A stretch of DNA of 64,000 nt, from positions 593,461 through 657,460 of the forward strand of contig KL647299.1 of the NCBI GenBank assembly GCA_000727475.1, given 5' to 3'. The position numbers were made by a program, and so were the translations under genes. This stretch comes from Sarcocystis neurona. Taxonomy: Eukaryota > Apicomplexa > Conoidasida > Eucoccidiorida > Sarcocystidae. Position 1 is the first letter of the stretch. Each line of letters starts with the position of its first letter. The notes below the pieces were generated by a model that worked only from the letters and a program-made list of their open reading frames with translations, was not told the DNA's origin and did not search any database. Of the stretch, positions 28,180-38,400 are shown in pieces.

Positions 28180-28248
28180 GTGCATATACAGGTACCCACC
28201 CTATACATATACATATATATACACACGTGCGTAGATAGGAGCACATAC

Positions 28249-28285
<37 letters not shown>

Positions 28286-29574
28286 TACACAGACATATGT
28301 ATGTGAGGGTATACGCCTGAAGACCCGACCTACGTACATGTATATACATACAGAAATAGATATATAGATAAGCATACAGACACATATATATTCAAATGTA
28401 TACGTCGCACGGGCACACCAGTGGGAGCCTAAGAGTACATACGTAACCTTCCTCTATCTATCTATGTGTGTGTATGTATATATATATATATGTAGAGAGA
28501 GAGAGATACAATTCTATATTTATTAGACAGATATTTGTTCTCGGCAGAAGCAGACAGAGGAGAAGCCGCTGCAGTAGGACAGAGGAACGGCTGTACGCAG
28601 GAGCAGCAGCTGCTGCAGCCGGTGGGTCTGCAGCAGCGCAGAAGCTCCAGAGCCGCGAAGCGTCCCTGCCACAGCAGCATCAGCGGCAAAAGCAGCAGCA
28701 GCACCGATGAGCAGGAGACAGCAGCGACCGCCCCACACGAGCCCCACGCCCCTTCACCCCGCTGGCGTCGCCACAGTTTCCGCACGCTCTCGCTCGCTTG
28801 ACACCAGCAAAAGCAGCAGCAGTTATCCCAAAGCCAGCAAATTATGCGTCAGTCGCTTCCCAGCTCTTCTATACACATACACAAGCATATACACTTACGT
28901 ATATACACACATACATTCGTATACATATATATATATATAGGTACATACACATATATGTATACACCTACAAATATATATATATATACATATACGTGTGTAC
29001 ATACATGTAGATAGATAGATACGCATGAATACACGTACGTATACGTATGTATATATATACACGCATACACGTATATATACAAAAATACACAGGCATATAT
29101 ATATACATATACACATAAACAGATATATACATACGTACGCCCACATAAATATATATATATATATATACATATGTGATAGGTCGTCTACACACCCGTTTAC
29201 CCACCTGCGAGCCACCGTACTGGTCATTCTGCGTCGCCTCCAGGCGAAGTGCGTGGGCCTCTCGAAGCACAGCAGGGAAAGGAGCGGCGGCAGGATCAGC
29301 GGCAGCAGCTCGCACAAACTCTGTTGAGGCTTTTCTTCTAGTGCTGTCTCCTGCTGCTTCTGCTGCCAGTGGGTCTCCCCTGCTGCTGCTGCTCCTCTCT
29401 GCCCGCGCGGCCGGAGGACGGAAGTCGCAAAGAAAGTCGCACTCGCCGTGAACCGGGGGACTCTGCTGCTGCTGCGGTGTTGCCGCCGCTGCAGCGCGGG
29501 CTGCAACAGCAGCCTCCTGCAGCGCTGCCGACTGCTCTCGGTGCAGCAGTTCCATCTGCGTGCGGTCCGGCCAG
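17976..29574 (-). CDS. Large helical Gln-rich protein of unknown function (5' end unresolved)
   Basis: Four exons on the minus strand join with compatible phase: 29574-29205 (phase 2 in, 0 out), 25952-23992 (0 in, 2 out), 22852-21176 (2 in, 2 out), 18165-17976 (ends with a stop). Their lengths (370, 1961, 1677, 190) fit these phases exactly. Donors read CAG|GTGGGT, CAG|GTAAGC and GG|GTAAGT; the 22852 acceptor follows a pyrimidine-rich TTCTTCTGCATTTGCAG. The protein is mostly helix-forming, with a Q-rich block carrying LQQQQQ repeats, an SSG-rich block and runs of Ala. Structured segments include FQGKELLLDFHLIMQRR, WWGPMLSPGAVTTLRQML, IEVRLGTLQLLRQVLVL and SAEAVLWMKRSPEWLYG, which resemble HEAT/ARM-like amphipathic helices, but I recognise no family. 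Upstream exons must exist because the first exon enters in phase 2. The last intron (18166-21175) is about 3 kb and could hide another exon. Gene reality is likely; function is unknown. Confidence 0.6.
19372..19600. repeat. Degenerate ACT/TAC triplet tract
   Basis: About 230 bases dominated by ACT, TAC and CTA triplets with scattered substitutions (for example actactactactgctcctac). It marks the transition from the repeat-poor left part of the window to the repeat-rich centre. Confidence 0.7.
20255..20345. repeat. CATA/ACAC microsatellite
   Basis: ATACACAA units grade into perfect CATA repeats and then into a CA run ending near 20341. It is noncoding; open frames through it are artefacts rich in Tyr/Ile/His/Thr. 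Confidence 0.8.
20931..21060. repeat. TCTA microsatellite and adjacent TC-rich tract
   Basis: About seven tandem TCTA units near 20933-20960, then T-rich sequence and a TCTGTCTCTG/TCTCTCTC tract near 20993-21040. It lies inside the proposed last intron of the minus-strand helical gene. Confidence 0.8.
22853..23991 (-). other. Intron of the helical gene with opposite repeat polarity
   Basis: This interval is bounded by a CAG|GTAAGC donor at 23992 and a pyrimidine-rich acceptor at 22852. Its triplet repeats read CAG on the plus strand, so the minus-strand transcript carries CTG. The flanking exons carry CAG in the transcript. Plus-strand open frames here (22894-23592, for example) are repeat shadows. 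Confidence 0.6.
25400..25520 (-). repeat. 18-bp coding repeat encoding LQQQQQ
   Basis: Four to five tandem copies of an 18-base unit (plus strand tgctgctgctgttgcaac) encode Leu followed by five Gln on the minus strand, within the 25952-23992 exon. The interspersed CAA codon and Leu codon keep the period at 18 rather than 3. This points to unit duplication and not simple slippage. Confidence 0.75.
25690..25850 (-). repeat. Ser/Gly-rich coding repeat
   Basis: Plus-strand ctgctcccgctg-type units, period about 12, encode SGSS-type tetrapeptides on the minus strand with Thr, Asn and Asp variants. It is part of the same exon as the LQQQQQ block. Confidence 0.65.
26036..26120. repeat. TA dinucleotide repeats
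   Basis: Two (TA)n tracts near 26039-26060 and 26096-26114 within CATA-rich sequence. Confidence 0.8.
27606..27820. repeat. 57-bp minisatellite
   Basis: Nearly four tandem copies of an approximately 57-base unit whose core reads tctctctctattcatctatg and continues with a TATA/GGTGTATG half. Copies begin near 27623, 27679, 27736 and 27790. The first three are nearly identical; the last is truncated and degenerate. Confidence 0.8.
28140..28290. repeat. TA-rich microsatellites
   Basis: (TA)n tracts near 28151-28178 and 28245-28282, separated by CATATACA-type sequence. Confidence 0.8.
28870..29180. repeat. TATA/CACA mixed simple sequence
   Basis: About 300 bases of alternating purine-pyrimidine sequence (acacatata, tatatacg) directly downstream of the 29205 donor on the minus strand. 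Confidence 0.75.
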
Positions 29575-32323
29575 CTGCGCAAGTATGCCACAACTCACCC
29601 ACCCGTTCTGCTGCTGCCTTGCATCGCCTTTCTTCGCCTCCCTGCTGTTGCTGCTGCTGTTCCTGCTGCTGCTCCTCCTGTTCCTGTTGTTGCTCCTGCT
29701 GTCGCTGCTGCTTCCGCCGCTCCTGCTGCCCCTGCTGTTGCTGGTTCCCCGTGCTCCAGCTGCTGGTCGAGGAGCGCCGGCTGTCGCTCCTCCTGCTCCT
29801 GCTGCTGCTCCTGCCGCAACACTGCAGTCGTTCTCTGAGGTCAGGTCGCCACTCCTGCTCTGCACCGGCACATCCCCTCCTGCTTCTGCTCCTGAGCTTG
29901 CGCTTGCGTCGCAGCTGCCGCTGTTGCCCCCCTGCTGCTGCTGCTGTCCCTGCTGTGGCTCCTCCGTGCTGCTAGCGAGCTGCTACGTCCTGTGCAGCGC
30001 CGCTGCTGCTGCTTCGTTGCTGCTTCTGGCGTAGCAGCACCTGGATACCCACGTCTGTGTCACCCGTGCCGCTGCCGATCGGAAAATAGACCTGCTGCTG
30101 CTAGCCAAGCAGCGCGACTGCGACTGAGTGCGGCTACACGCCACCGCTGCTGCTGCTGCCCTGTCGACGCCACATTTCTCCTTCTCATGCTCCTGCCCTC
30201 GCTGCTGCTACTGTTTCTCTGGCAAACGAGTGATCCACGCGGTGGCCTGTGTGGTCTAGGTGCCTTCCGTCTGTCCTGGTGCTGCGCTGTTCTGTTGCTG
30301 CGGGCTGCTGCTGTGCGCCATCCCCTGCTGCTGCTGCTGCCTCTTGCCACGCTGCTCGTGTGTCTCTTCACCTGCGTCGCTGCTCTGTTGCGCAGCAGAG
30401 CTGTCGCAGCAAACTCAGGGGCTGCTACCGTAGGACCTTCAAGCGCTGCTGCTGCGCGCTGCTGCTGCCGTTGCAGCGGCTACTGATGCTTCCACCGTAT
30501 ACCTCGTCCCGCTGCACCTCCCGTCGACGCTCTGCTTCGGGCACTGCTGTGGCCGTCTCTTCTTTCTCCGTCCTCGTGTGCGGCTGCTGCTGTATATGCC
30601 GAGCTGCTGCTGCTGCGTTAGCTGCTGCGTCGGTTCTCCGCGAAGGCTGCTGCTATTGGTGTTCCAGCTGCTGCTGCTCGCTGAACTTACGCCACTGCCG
30701 CTGCTCTCACGAAGCAATGGCTGCTACTGCAACTGCCGCGCCCGTTCTGTGCAGCACAAATCAGTAGATGCGTGTGCCTTTTCTTCTCGTAGCAGCCAAG
30801 CAGTCCGAGGTGCAGCAACAGCAGGAGGCACGGCCGCAGCGCAGCGTCGCCGGAACAGTGGGTGGGATTTCGCTTGACTCCCGAGTGGCGCTGCTGCTGC
30901 TGTCTCTGCGGAAGTCGGCGGTGCTGCTGCTGCTGCCGTCCAAACGCTGACGCACAAAATGCTGCGTTGCACCTGGCGTTCTCCGTCGTCACTGCAGCGG
31001 GCGGCGTTGCTGCCGCTAACGAAGTTGTACCTCCCACCGCCGCGCGGCATACCAGCAAAAGGAAGGGAGCAGATCTCTGGCAGCACGTACTGCGGGAGAA
31101 AATGGGTAGAAGAGGGGGCGGCCCTTGCCCAACGCCCTGCCAGCTAGCGCATGCAGCAGCACCTGCGGCTGTGGCGGCGCGCGGTGGTTGCTACTACGAC
31201 GCGCCGTGCCGCTGCCGCCGGCATGACGCTGCACCTTCCCTTCTGCGGCGCACACATGCATCTCTTCTCTTTCGCTGTTCCCGATGCGGTCTAGGGGCTT
31301 CTTGTTCTGGTCGCGCTGTTTGCCAGGGCCAGCCGTTTTCCTTCTTTGTCAGAAACAGCTGCAGCAAGAGCCGCCACACGCCGGCACCGCGCTCCGGTGC
31401 CAGAGCAGCAGCAACAGCAGACCAGGAACGCATGCGTGTGGCGCTGCTTGCTCACACCTTCCGCCCACACTCGGTCGCATGCAAAGACAGAAAATCCCCG
31501 GGAACACTTTAGGAAGGACTGCTGCTGCATCTGCTCCTACATGTGTGTGGAAATCTAGCTGCGCCGCAAGTATGTGCTTCAGAGAGAGAGCACGTAGGTC
31601 TGTGCCTGCGGATTTCTATACATGCACGATGCATATATCGCTGCGTGTGTGCACGTGTGTGTATCTCTTTCTTTTCCCATCCTAATCACCGCACAAGTAC
31701 TTTACTGCAGCCCCCTGCTACAACAGCTGCTGGTGCGCGCGTCGCCATCTCTAGGCACTGCTGCTGCGGGTGCGCTGGGGCTGCTGCTTTCCGCTTGCAT
31801 TGTGGGGTCTGGCCGGTCCGTTACTTGTTCGTGTGTTGCTGCTGTCATTTTGCTACCTCGGCCCTTCCCACGAGACGGCCCTCCTGCTGCTGGTGTTTAC
31901 CGCTGTCACGCCGTGGTCCCATGGTGCTGCTTCTCCTGCAGCTTTGGCACGCAGCAGTACTGCCGCTCCTGCTGCCGGCGCGTGCTTAGCGGTGCTGCTC
32001 CTGCTGTCCTTCCTCCTCTTGGCTGGGTGCTGCTGCTGCCGGTGCTGACCTTCTGACGTCTGTGTTGGTGTTGTCAGGCGGCTGCTGCTTTCCTGTTCCT
32101 CTCCCTCCCGCACCTGCTGCTGCAGCTGCCGCCTCTCCTCTCTGCGTTCGTTGCTGCAGCGAAGCGCCACGCGCACTTGCTGTGGAGCCGCCGCGGCAGC
32201 CGCTGCAGCTGCTGCTGTTCTCCTGTCCGTCAGTGCTACGCAAGACTACCGCTGTCCCTCCTCCCGCTTTTGCTGGTGCTGCTGCAGGTCGGTGATCCTC
32301 TGCCTTGGCAGCGAGGCGCCCAG
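29575..32323. other. CTG-rich region upstream of the endonuclease III gene and of the helical gene's first visible exon
   Basis: About 2.7 kb with dense CTG on the plus strand. It probably contains additional 5' exons of the minus-strand helical gene, since exon 29574-29205 must be preceded by a phase-2 exon, plus the divergent promoter region of the plus-strand gene at 32324. Several frames are open on both strands, none with a recognisable domain or a splice partner I can defend. A minus-strand segment near 31020-31200 looks the least repetitive. Confidence 0.4.
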
Positions 32324-35300
32324 ATGGCTGCTGCAGATCCCCCTAAAACTCTTAATCCGTTTGCTGCCTTTGCCTTCCGGCCAGAGGGAGCAGCAGATGC
32401 AAGAGCAGCAGCAGGACTGGCTGCAGCAAGAGCAGCAGGAGCCGGAGCAGGAGGAGCAGCAACAGGAGCAGGAGAGGCAGCAGGAGCAGGAGAAGGAGCA
32501 GCGGGGACGAAAGAAGTTGCGTTGAAGCGACGGCGAGTGGCTGCAGGAGACGGCGCTCGACCGTCCACTCCACAGACAAACGCGAGTCAGACGCGACAGC
32601 AACCGCAGCAGCGGCAGCAACAGCAGCAGCAACAGCAGCAGCGACAAGGACTGCAGCAGCAAGAACACGCACACCGGCCTGTACCGCACCTTCGTCACAC
32701 AGCAACTGAAGCTCTCCCTCTGTGTGCGGCGGCAACTGCTGCGTCAGGAATTTTGCCAGCAGCAGCTGCCGCTGCTGCTGCAACAACACTGACAGCAGCA
32801 ACAACACCTGCACCGACAGATTTTCCACTTCTTTTAGAAAGGGAGAGGGTGGGGGGGGAACTAGGTTTCTTAGAAACTGAGTTGGTAGAAACAGGGAAGG
32901 CGGCAGCAACTGCAGCAAGAATCTCAGATGGCAGCGCAACAGCAACGGCAGCGGCAGCTCTTGCTGCTGGCCGCAGGTGTGTGGGGTATCCGCCTGCAGC
33001 CGCCCCCCATGCAGGAACTGCTGAAGAAATACCTGTAGAGATACAGCAGCAGCTGCTCCTCTCACCGCAGCCAGTGGCTATGCAGCAGCAGGAGCCGACA
33101 CACTCCCCCCCTCACCAACAGCAGCAGCAGAAGCTGCACACTACGCAGCAGCAGTGCGCTCCGGCCCTACAACAAGAACAGCCTTCCGATTTGCTGCAAC
33201 AGCAGCAACAGCGACGCGGAGTGCCGCCGCAGCAGCACGAACAGCCCGCCGGGAATTTGCTGCGCCAGCAACCGCTGCTGCTGGGTGCGTGCGAGGAGCA
33301 GCAGCAGGTGAATGGGCAGCAGCAGCTGCTGCCTTTGGCAGAGCAGCTGGTGCTGCTGGAGGAGAGGAAGATGCTGCTCCTGCGGCCGCACCGACGGCGA
33401 GCAGGAAGACACTTGCTGCTTGGCAGCAGCAACAGCATTAGGCGGAGTGCCGGGCGGCGTGAGGCAGAAGAATCTGCAGCAGAACGCGAGTGCCCTGCAG
33501 TCGCACATGCTCCTCCTGCTGCTGCCAGAGATAGCAGCTCCGGCAGCAGTGCCAGCAGCAGTAACAGCAACCACAGCAGTAGCAGCAGCAATAGCAGCAG
33601 CAATAGCAGCAGCAATAGCAGCAGCAGCAGTAGCCGTCCTCAGAGACGCTGCAGTGGGAAAATACGAGCGCGGCGCTCCCCAAAGGTAGAACAAGAACAA
33701 AAAGGAGAAGAAAAGAGAGAAAGCAGACAGGCTGCTGCTGCACTAGCGCGTACGGGAACAGTAACAGCCGATGCAGCAAACTCTGCAGCAATAGGCAGTG
33801 CAATACCAGACGCCGCTGCAGCGGGGGCTGGAACAGCAGCAGCGGGAGGTGGGAGAGCAGCAGCGACAGAGCTGCGTGGTGCAGCGTTTTCTCCTCCTGC
33901 TGCCAGCGCCGTTGTGGCCGACGGAAGGAAGGGAAGGTCGCTGCTGCAGTGGCTTGAACTCGAAACTGCGCCGCGGCTTTGCTGCGAATCTCCGCTGCTG
34001 CAGCCCAGAGATCAGCAGCAGGCGCCAGCAAACTGGAGGGCAGTGGTAGGGCGTCTGCTGCTGCTGCGGCAGCAACACGCTGCTGGCGTCGACCCTTTCG
34101 AGGAATTTCTGCTACGCATAAACGTGAGAACTGTTACCCCGGCATCAGCTGCAGTGCTGCGCGGGGAAGCAGCAGCAGATGAAAGAAAGAAGAGGCAGCG
34201 GCGAGAGTATCCAAGGAAAGATGCAGAGCAGCAGCAGCAGTTGCGGCGGAAGGACGCGGAACAGTAGCAGCAGTAGCCATGGGAAGAAGCAGAGCAGCAC
34301 AAGCAGCCGCGGCGGTGGCGGCAGAATAAAGACAGCAGCCTCTCTCCTTGCCCGCGTGAGAGAAGAAGCCGCGGAGGAGGACGATGAGAAGCAGCAGCAG
34401 AAGAGGAGCAGGAAGCGAAGCAGAAGCAGCAGACAGCAGTAGCACGGCCGAGCACGGTAGCCACAGAAGCAGCAGCTGCAGCGATAGTCATGGGGAGATA
34501 CCGCGACAGCGGGGGAGTCAACGCAGCAGCACAGAGACCGACACAGCAGCAGATACTTCCAAAACGGCAGAGCAGCAGCAGAAGCAGCAGAACAACTGTG
34601 TGACTGAGTGTCTGCCTAAGTTTAAGCGACCCCTTATATATATATATACGTATGCTCATCTCATACAAAAATGTATCTGTGTTTCTCTCTCCCCCCTCCG
34701 TCTATATATATAGATAAGCGTGTTGGTGGCCGACATTTTCTACCAAATGTGAGAGACCACAGGAAGACCGGAGCAGCACAAGCGTCTTGCCAGAAGTAAC
34801 AGAGAGAACAGCGGGCGTTTAGGCTGCTGGTGCTCCTCTCGCGGCGCTAAGTGACGCTGTGCTGCTGCTGCTGCTGATTGTCGGGCTGCTGCCGCTGCTG
34901 CTGACGCTGAATCTGTGCCACTCGTGGTGCTGCTGCTGCTGGGGCTGTGCTGCTGTTGCTGTCGCCGGTGTGTTGCTGCAGGCGTTGTGTGCGTCGCTGC
35001 TGCTCTGCTACCTCCTGCGTCTAGAGTCGTGCGTGCCGTGGCGCTGGGTGGACGTAGGCTGCTGCGTTGGGGCGGCTGCCGCTGGGGCAGAGGGCGCATG
35101 CGGTCCACCAGAAGAACTCCCGCGATGCTGCTCGTGCTGCTGTGCTGCTCCTGCAGAGTGGCTTCTGTGCCTGTTGCTGATGGGCCTGCTGCTTGTAACT
35201 GGCCTCTGTTGCTGAGATGTTGCTGTTGCCGCTGCTGCTGTTGGTTGCTGCGATCCACAGAGATACAAGGAGCCAAAGTTCGTCGCGCTGGTAGCTGCGG

Positions 35301-35420
35301 TGCTAAGCGTCAGGTGCAGAGACAGCGTAGCCCTCAAGGCGATGCAGGCGTTCATCCATACGGCCACCGAGCATGCGGTTGCCGCTCATCTGCAGGCGAA
35401 AAAACTTTCTCCTCGAAGAG

Positions 35421-35453
<33 letters not shown>

Positions 35454-38400
35454 GCAGCAGCAGACAANNNNNNNNNNNNNNNNNNNNNNNNNNNNNNNNN
35501 NNNNNNNNNNNNNNNNNNNNNNNNNNNNNNNNNNNNNNNNNNNNNNNNNNNNNNNNNNNNNNNNNNNNNNNNNNNNNNNNNNNNNNNNNNNNNNNNNNNN
35601 NNNNNNNNNNNNNNNNNNNNNNNNNNNNNNNNNNNNNNNNNNNNNNNNNNNNNNNNNNNNNNNNNNNNNNNNNNNNNNNNNNNNNNNNNNNNNNNNNNNN
35701 NNNNNNNNNNNNNNNNNNNNNNNNNNNNNNNNNNNNNNNNNNNNNNNNNNNNNNNNNNNNNNNNNNNNNNNNNNNNNNNNNNNNNNNNNNNNNNNNNNNN
35801 NNNNNNNNNNNNNNNNNNNNNNNNNNNNNNNNNNNNNNNNNNNNNNNNNNNNNNNNNNNNNNNNNNNNNNNNNNNNNNNNNNNNNNNNNNNNNNNNNNNN
35901 NNNNNNNNNNNNNNNNNNNNNNNNNNNNNNNNNNNNNNNNGCAGCAGCGACAGCAGCAGCAGCAGCAACAGCAGCAACAGCAGCAACAGCAGCAACAGCA
36001 GTCGGATGTCGCCCGCAAACGAGAGCAACAGCAGCAGCGACAGCAGCAGCAGTAGTCGGCTATCACCCGCAAGCGAGAGCAGCAGCAACAGCGGCAGCAA
36101 CAACAGGGAAAGATCTGACAGCAGTAGCGACAGCAGCAGAAGTGGCAGTTACAGCAGGACGAGTGGAGGTCGCAGCAGCAGCAACTCGGCAGATGCCAGA
36201 GTGGCGAGCTGCAACAGTATAAACAGCAGCACCGGGGGAAGCAGCAGCGACAGCGGCAGTGAAAACAACAGCAGCAGGGGCGAAGAAGCGAGCAGCAGCG
36301 GTGGCTGCAACGAATGCCTGTCTCCCGGTGCGCGACGTCTTCCGCATGCAGAAGGAACAGTGTGGGGTGCTTCTTGTGCTGCAGCGGAGGCGGGGGGAGC
36401 AGCAGCAGCGAAGAGCCCAGAGCCAGCGGAAGTAGGCACGTCACCAGGAGGAGGGGCCGCAGCGGCAGGAGCAACAGCAGCAGCACAAGAAGGGGTGGTG
36501 CAGCAGCAAATATTGGGAAGTCGAGTCGACGCAGAGACCGCAAAAAACAGCGAAGCAGAAGCAGCAGCAGCAGTCGCCGAGGAGGAAACTGCCGAAGAGG
36601 AAGCAGCAGAAAAGGAAGAGGCGGCAGATCTATACAAACAATACAGCGATGAGGGGCCGCGGTGCGCAAGGGTACTGGTGAGCCAGCCCCAGCAGATAAT
36701 TTCTGTTCGCATATTTATATGTGTGATCTACATATATAAATATATATATGGATACGAATCACACATATAAATAAATATATATATATAGAACGAGGGAGAG
36801 GGAGAGAGGCACGTTGGCGCAGATTCGCAGTGCGTCGGTTGGCGTGAGAGGCCTGCTTGTACTGATGGGAGAGGTGCAGGAAATGGTGGTGCCGTGTCCA
36901 CTGGCGCAGAGAACGAGGAAGCAGCCGCACAGCCGCCGAAAATCAGAGCGCAGCAAGAGCACAAGGAAGCCTACAGCGCGCGCGCAGTAGCAGCAGGGCT
37001 GCAGCAGCAGCAGCAGGACCCCACAAGCAGGGACAGCAGCGGCGGCAGCAGCACCCCGAGAGATCCGGACGGGAGCCTCCGCGTGGCAAGCAGGAGGAGG
37101 AGGAGGAGCGCCAGCATCACAGAGAGATCGAAAACGCGACAGCAGGACGAAGCAACAGGCAGGGGAAGCAACGCAGCAGCAGACTGGAAAGACCAGCAGC
37201 CGCAGTAGCAGGGGGCACCAAATCAGCACGCAGCAGGCGGCGACAGCATCTCTCCGTAGTATCAGCCTGTGAACATACGCAGGGAGAGGAGCAGCAGTAG
37301 AAGAAGAAGGCAGCAGGAAACTGAAGAAGATCTACCCTCGGCACGGCCCAAAGCGTAGTAGACATAGCCACGTAAACAACATGCATTTTTGCAGATGTAA
37401 ATACACATATATATGTATATGTACATATACACTTGCATACACGGTCAGCACCTACAGAACGCTGTAGAAAAAGAGAAAACTTTTTCTTGACGCTGGCGTT
37501 ATCGACCTGCCCCAGCGCCTTCGTCTCCTGTATGTCGGTGTGTCTGGGTGCACAAGCAGAAAAAGTGACAGCTGCCATTGTATCTATCTATTCATCTGTA
37601 TGAATATTTTGTAGATCTCCACATATATGTGCATAGGCCTACCCCTCGTTCATAGCTTTCGTCAAGTATACATATATGTGCATAATCATTGTTTAGACAG
37701 AATTCTGTAGGTACCGACCGTGTATGCATGTATATTATATATGTGTACATATATATGTATATATATATTTATGTATGGGATAATTGATTGGGTGGAATTC
37801 TGAAACTGATGACCCTAGACGCGCCTATATTATATATATATATATATTTGTATGGTGATCACTGAAAAAATGGAGTTTAGTAGGTGGCAACCAGATATGC
37901 CATGTATATATATATATATTCACGCCTGTATACACGCGTGTCATCTACACGTGTGTGCATATCTTTCTCGCTTTCTCTCCCTCTCTCTTCCTCAAGATAC
38001 TCTACGCGTGTTTGTGTTTATAGCTTCGTATCCGCAGCTCATCATTTTCCCTATATATGTGTGAACATTAATATAGTGGACATATATAGAGATATACCTG
38101 TGCGACCGCCTACGCTTGTGCCTCTCTGTCTCTTCTCCTGTCTCTTTCTCTGTTCTTCTCTGGGTCTGCTGCGGAGATATATATGTGTGTGTACGGGTGG
38201 CAGGCCACTGACATTTCTCACAGCGTCTGTGCACATGACTGCTGCCCTGTAGTTCTGTGTGTTTTCGTCTTTCTCTCTCTTTCGCACGTTTTTGTCTCTC
38301 TCACTTTCGTCTGTGCCCCTTTTTTTTCGAACGTCCGCCTTCTGCTTCTTCTCTGGTTTTCTTTGGGGTGCAGTGAAGCGTAGTAGACCTGTCGCATGCG

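Larger units (their letters stand above)
25953..29204. other. Proposed first visible intron of the helical gene; TA-rich and minisatellite DNA
   Basis: About 3.2 kb of mostly TA, CATA and TCTC simple sequence. Two short plus-strand CAG patches (27150-27480 and 28550-28830) and the 57-bp tandem repeat at 27606-27820 are embedded in it. No exon could be supported. Long Tyr/Ile/His-rich open frames on both strands arise from TATA repeats. Confidence 0.45.

Noticed and set aside
35303..36770. Long open frames crossing the N gap on both strands
   Set aside because: The gap contributes undefined codons and the flanks are pure triplet repeat. Openness is not evidence of coding.
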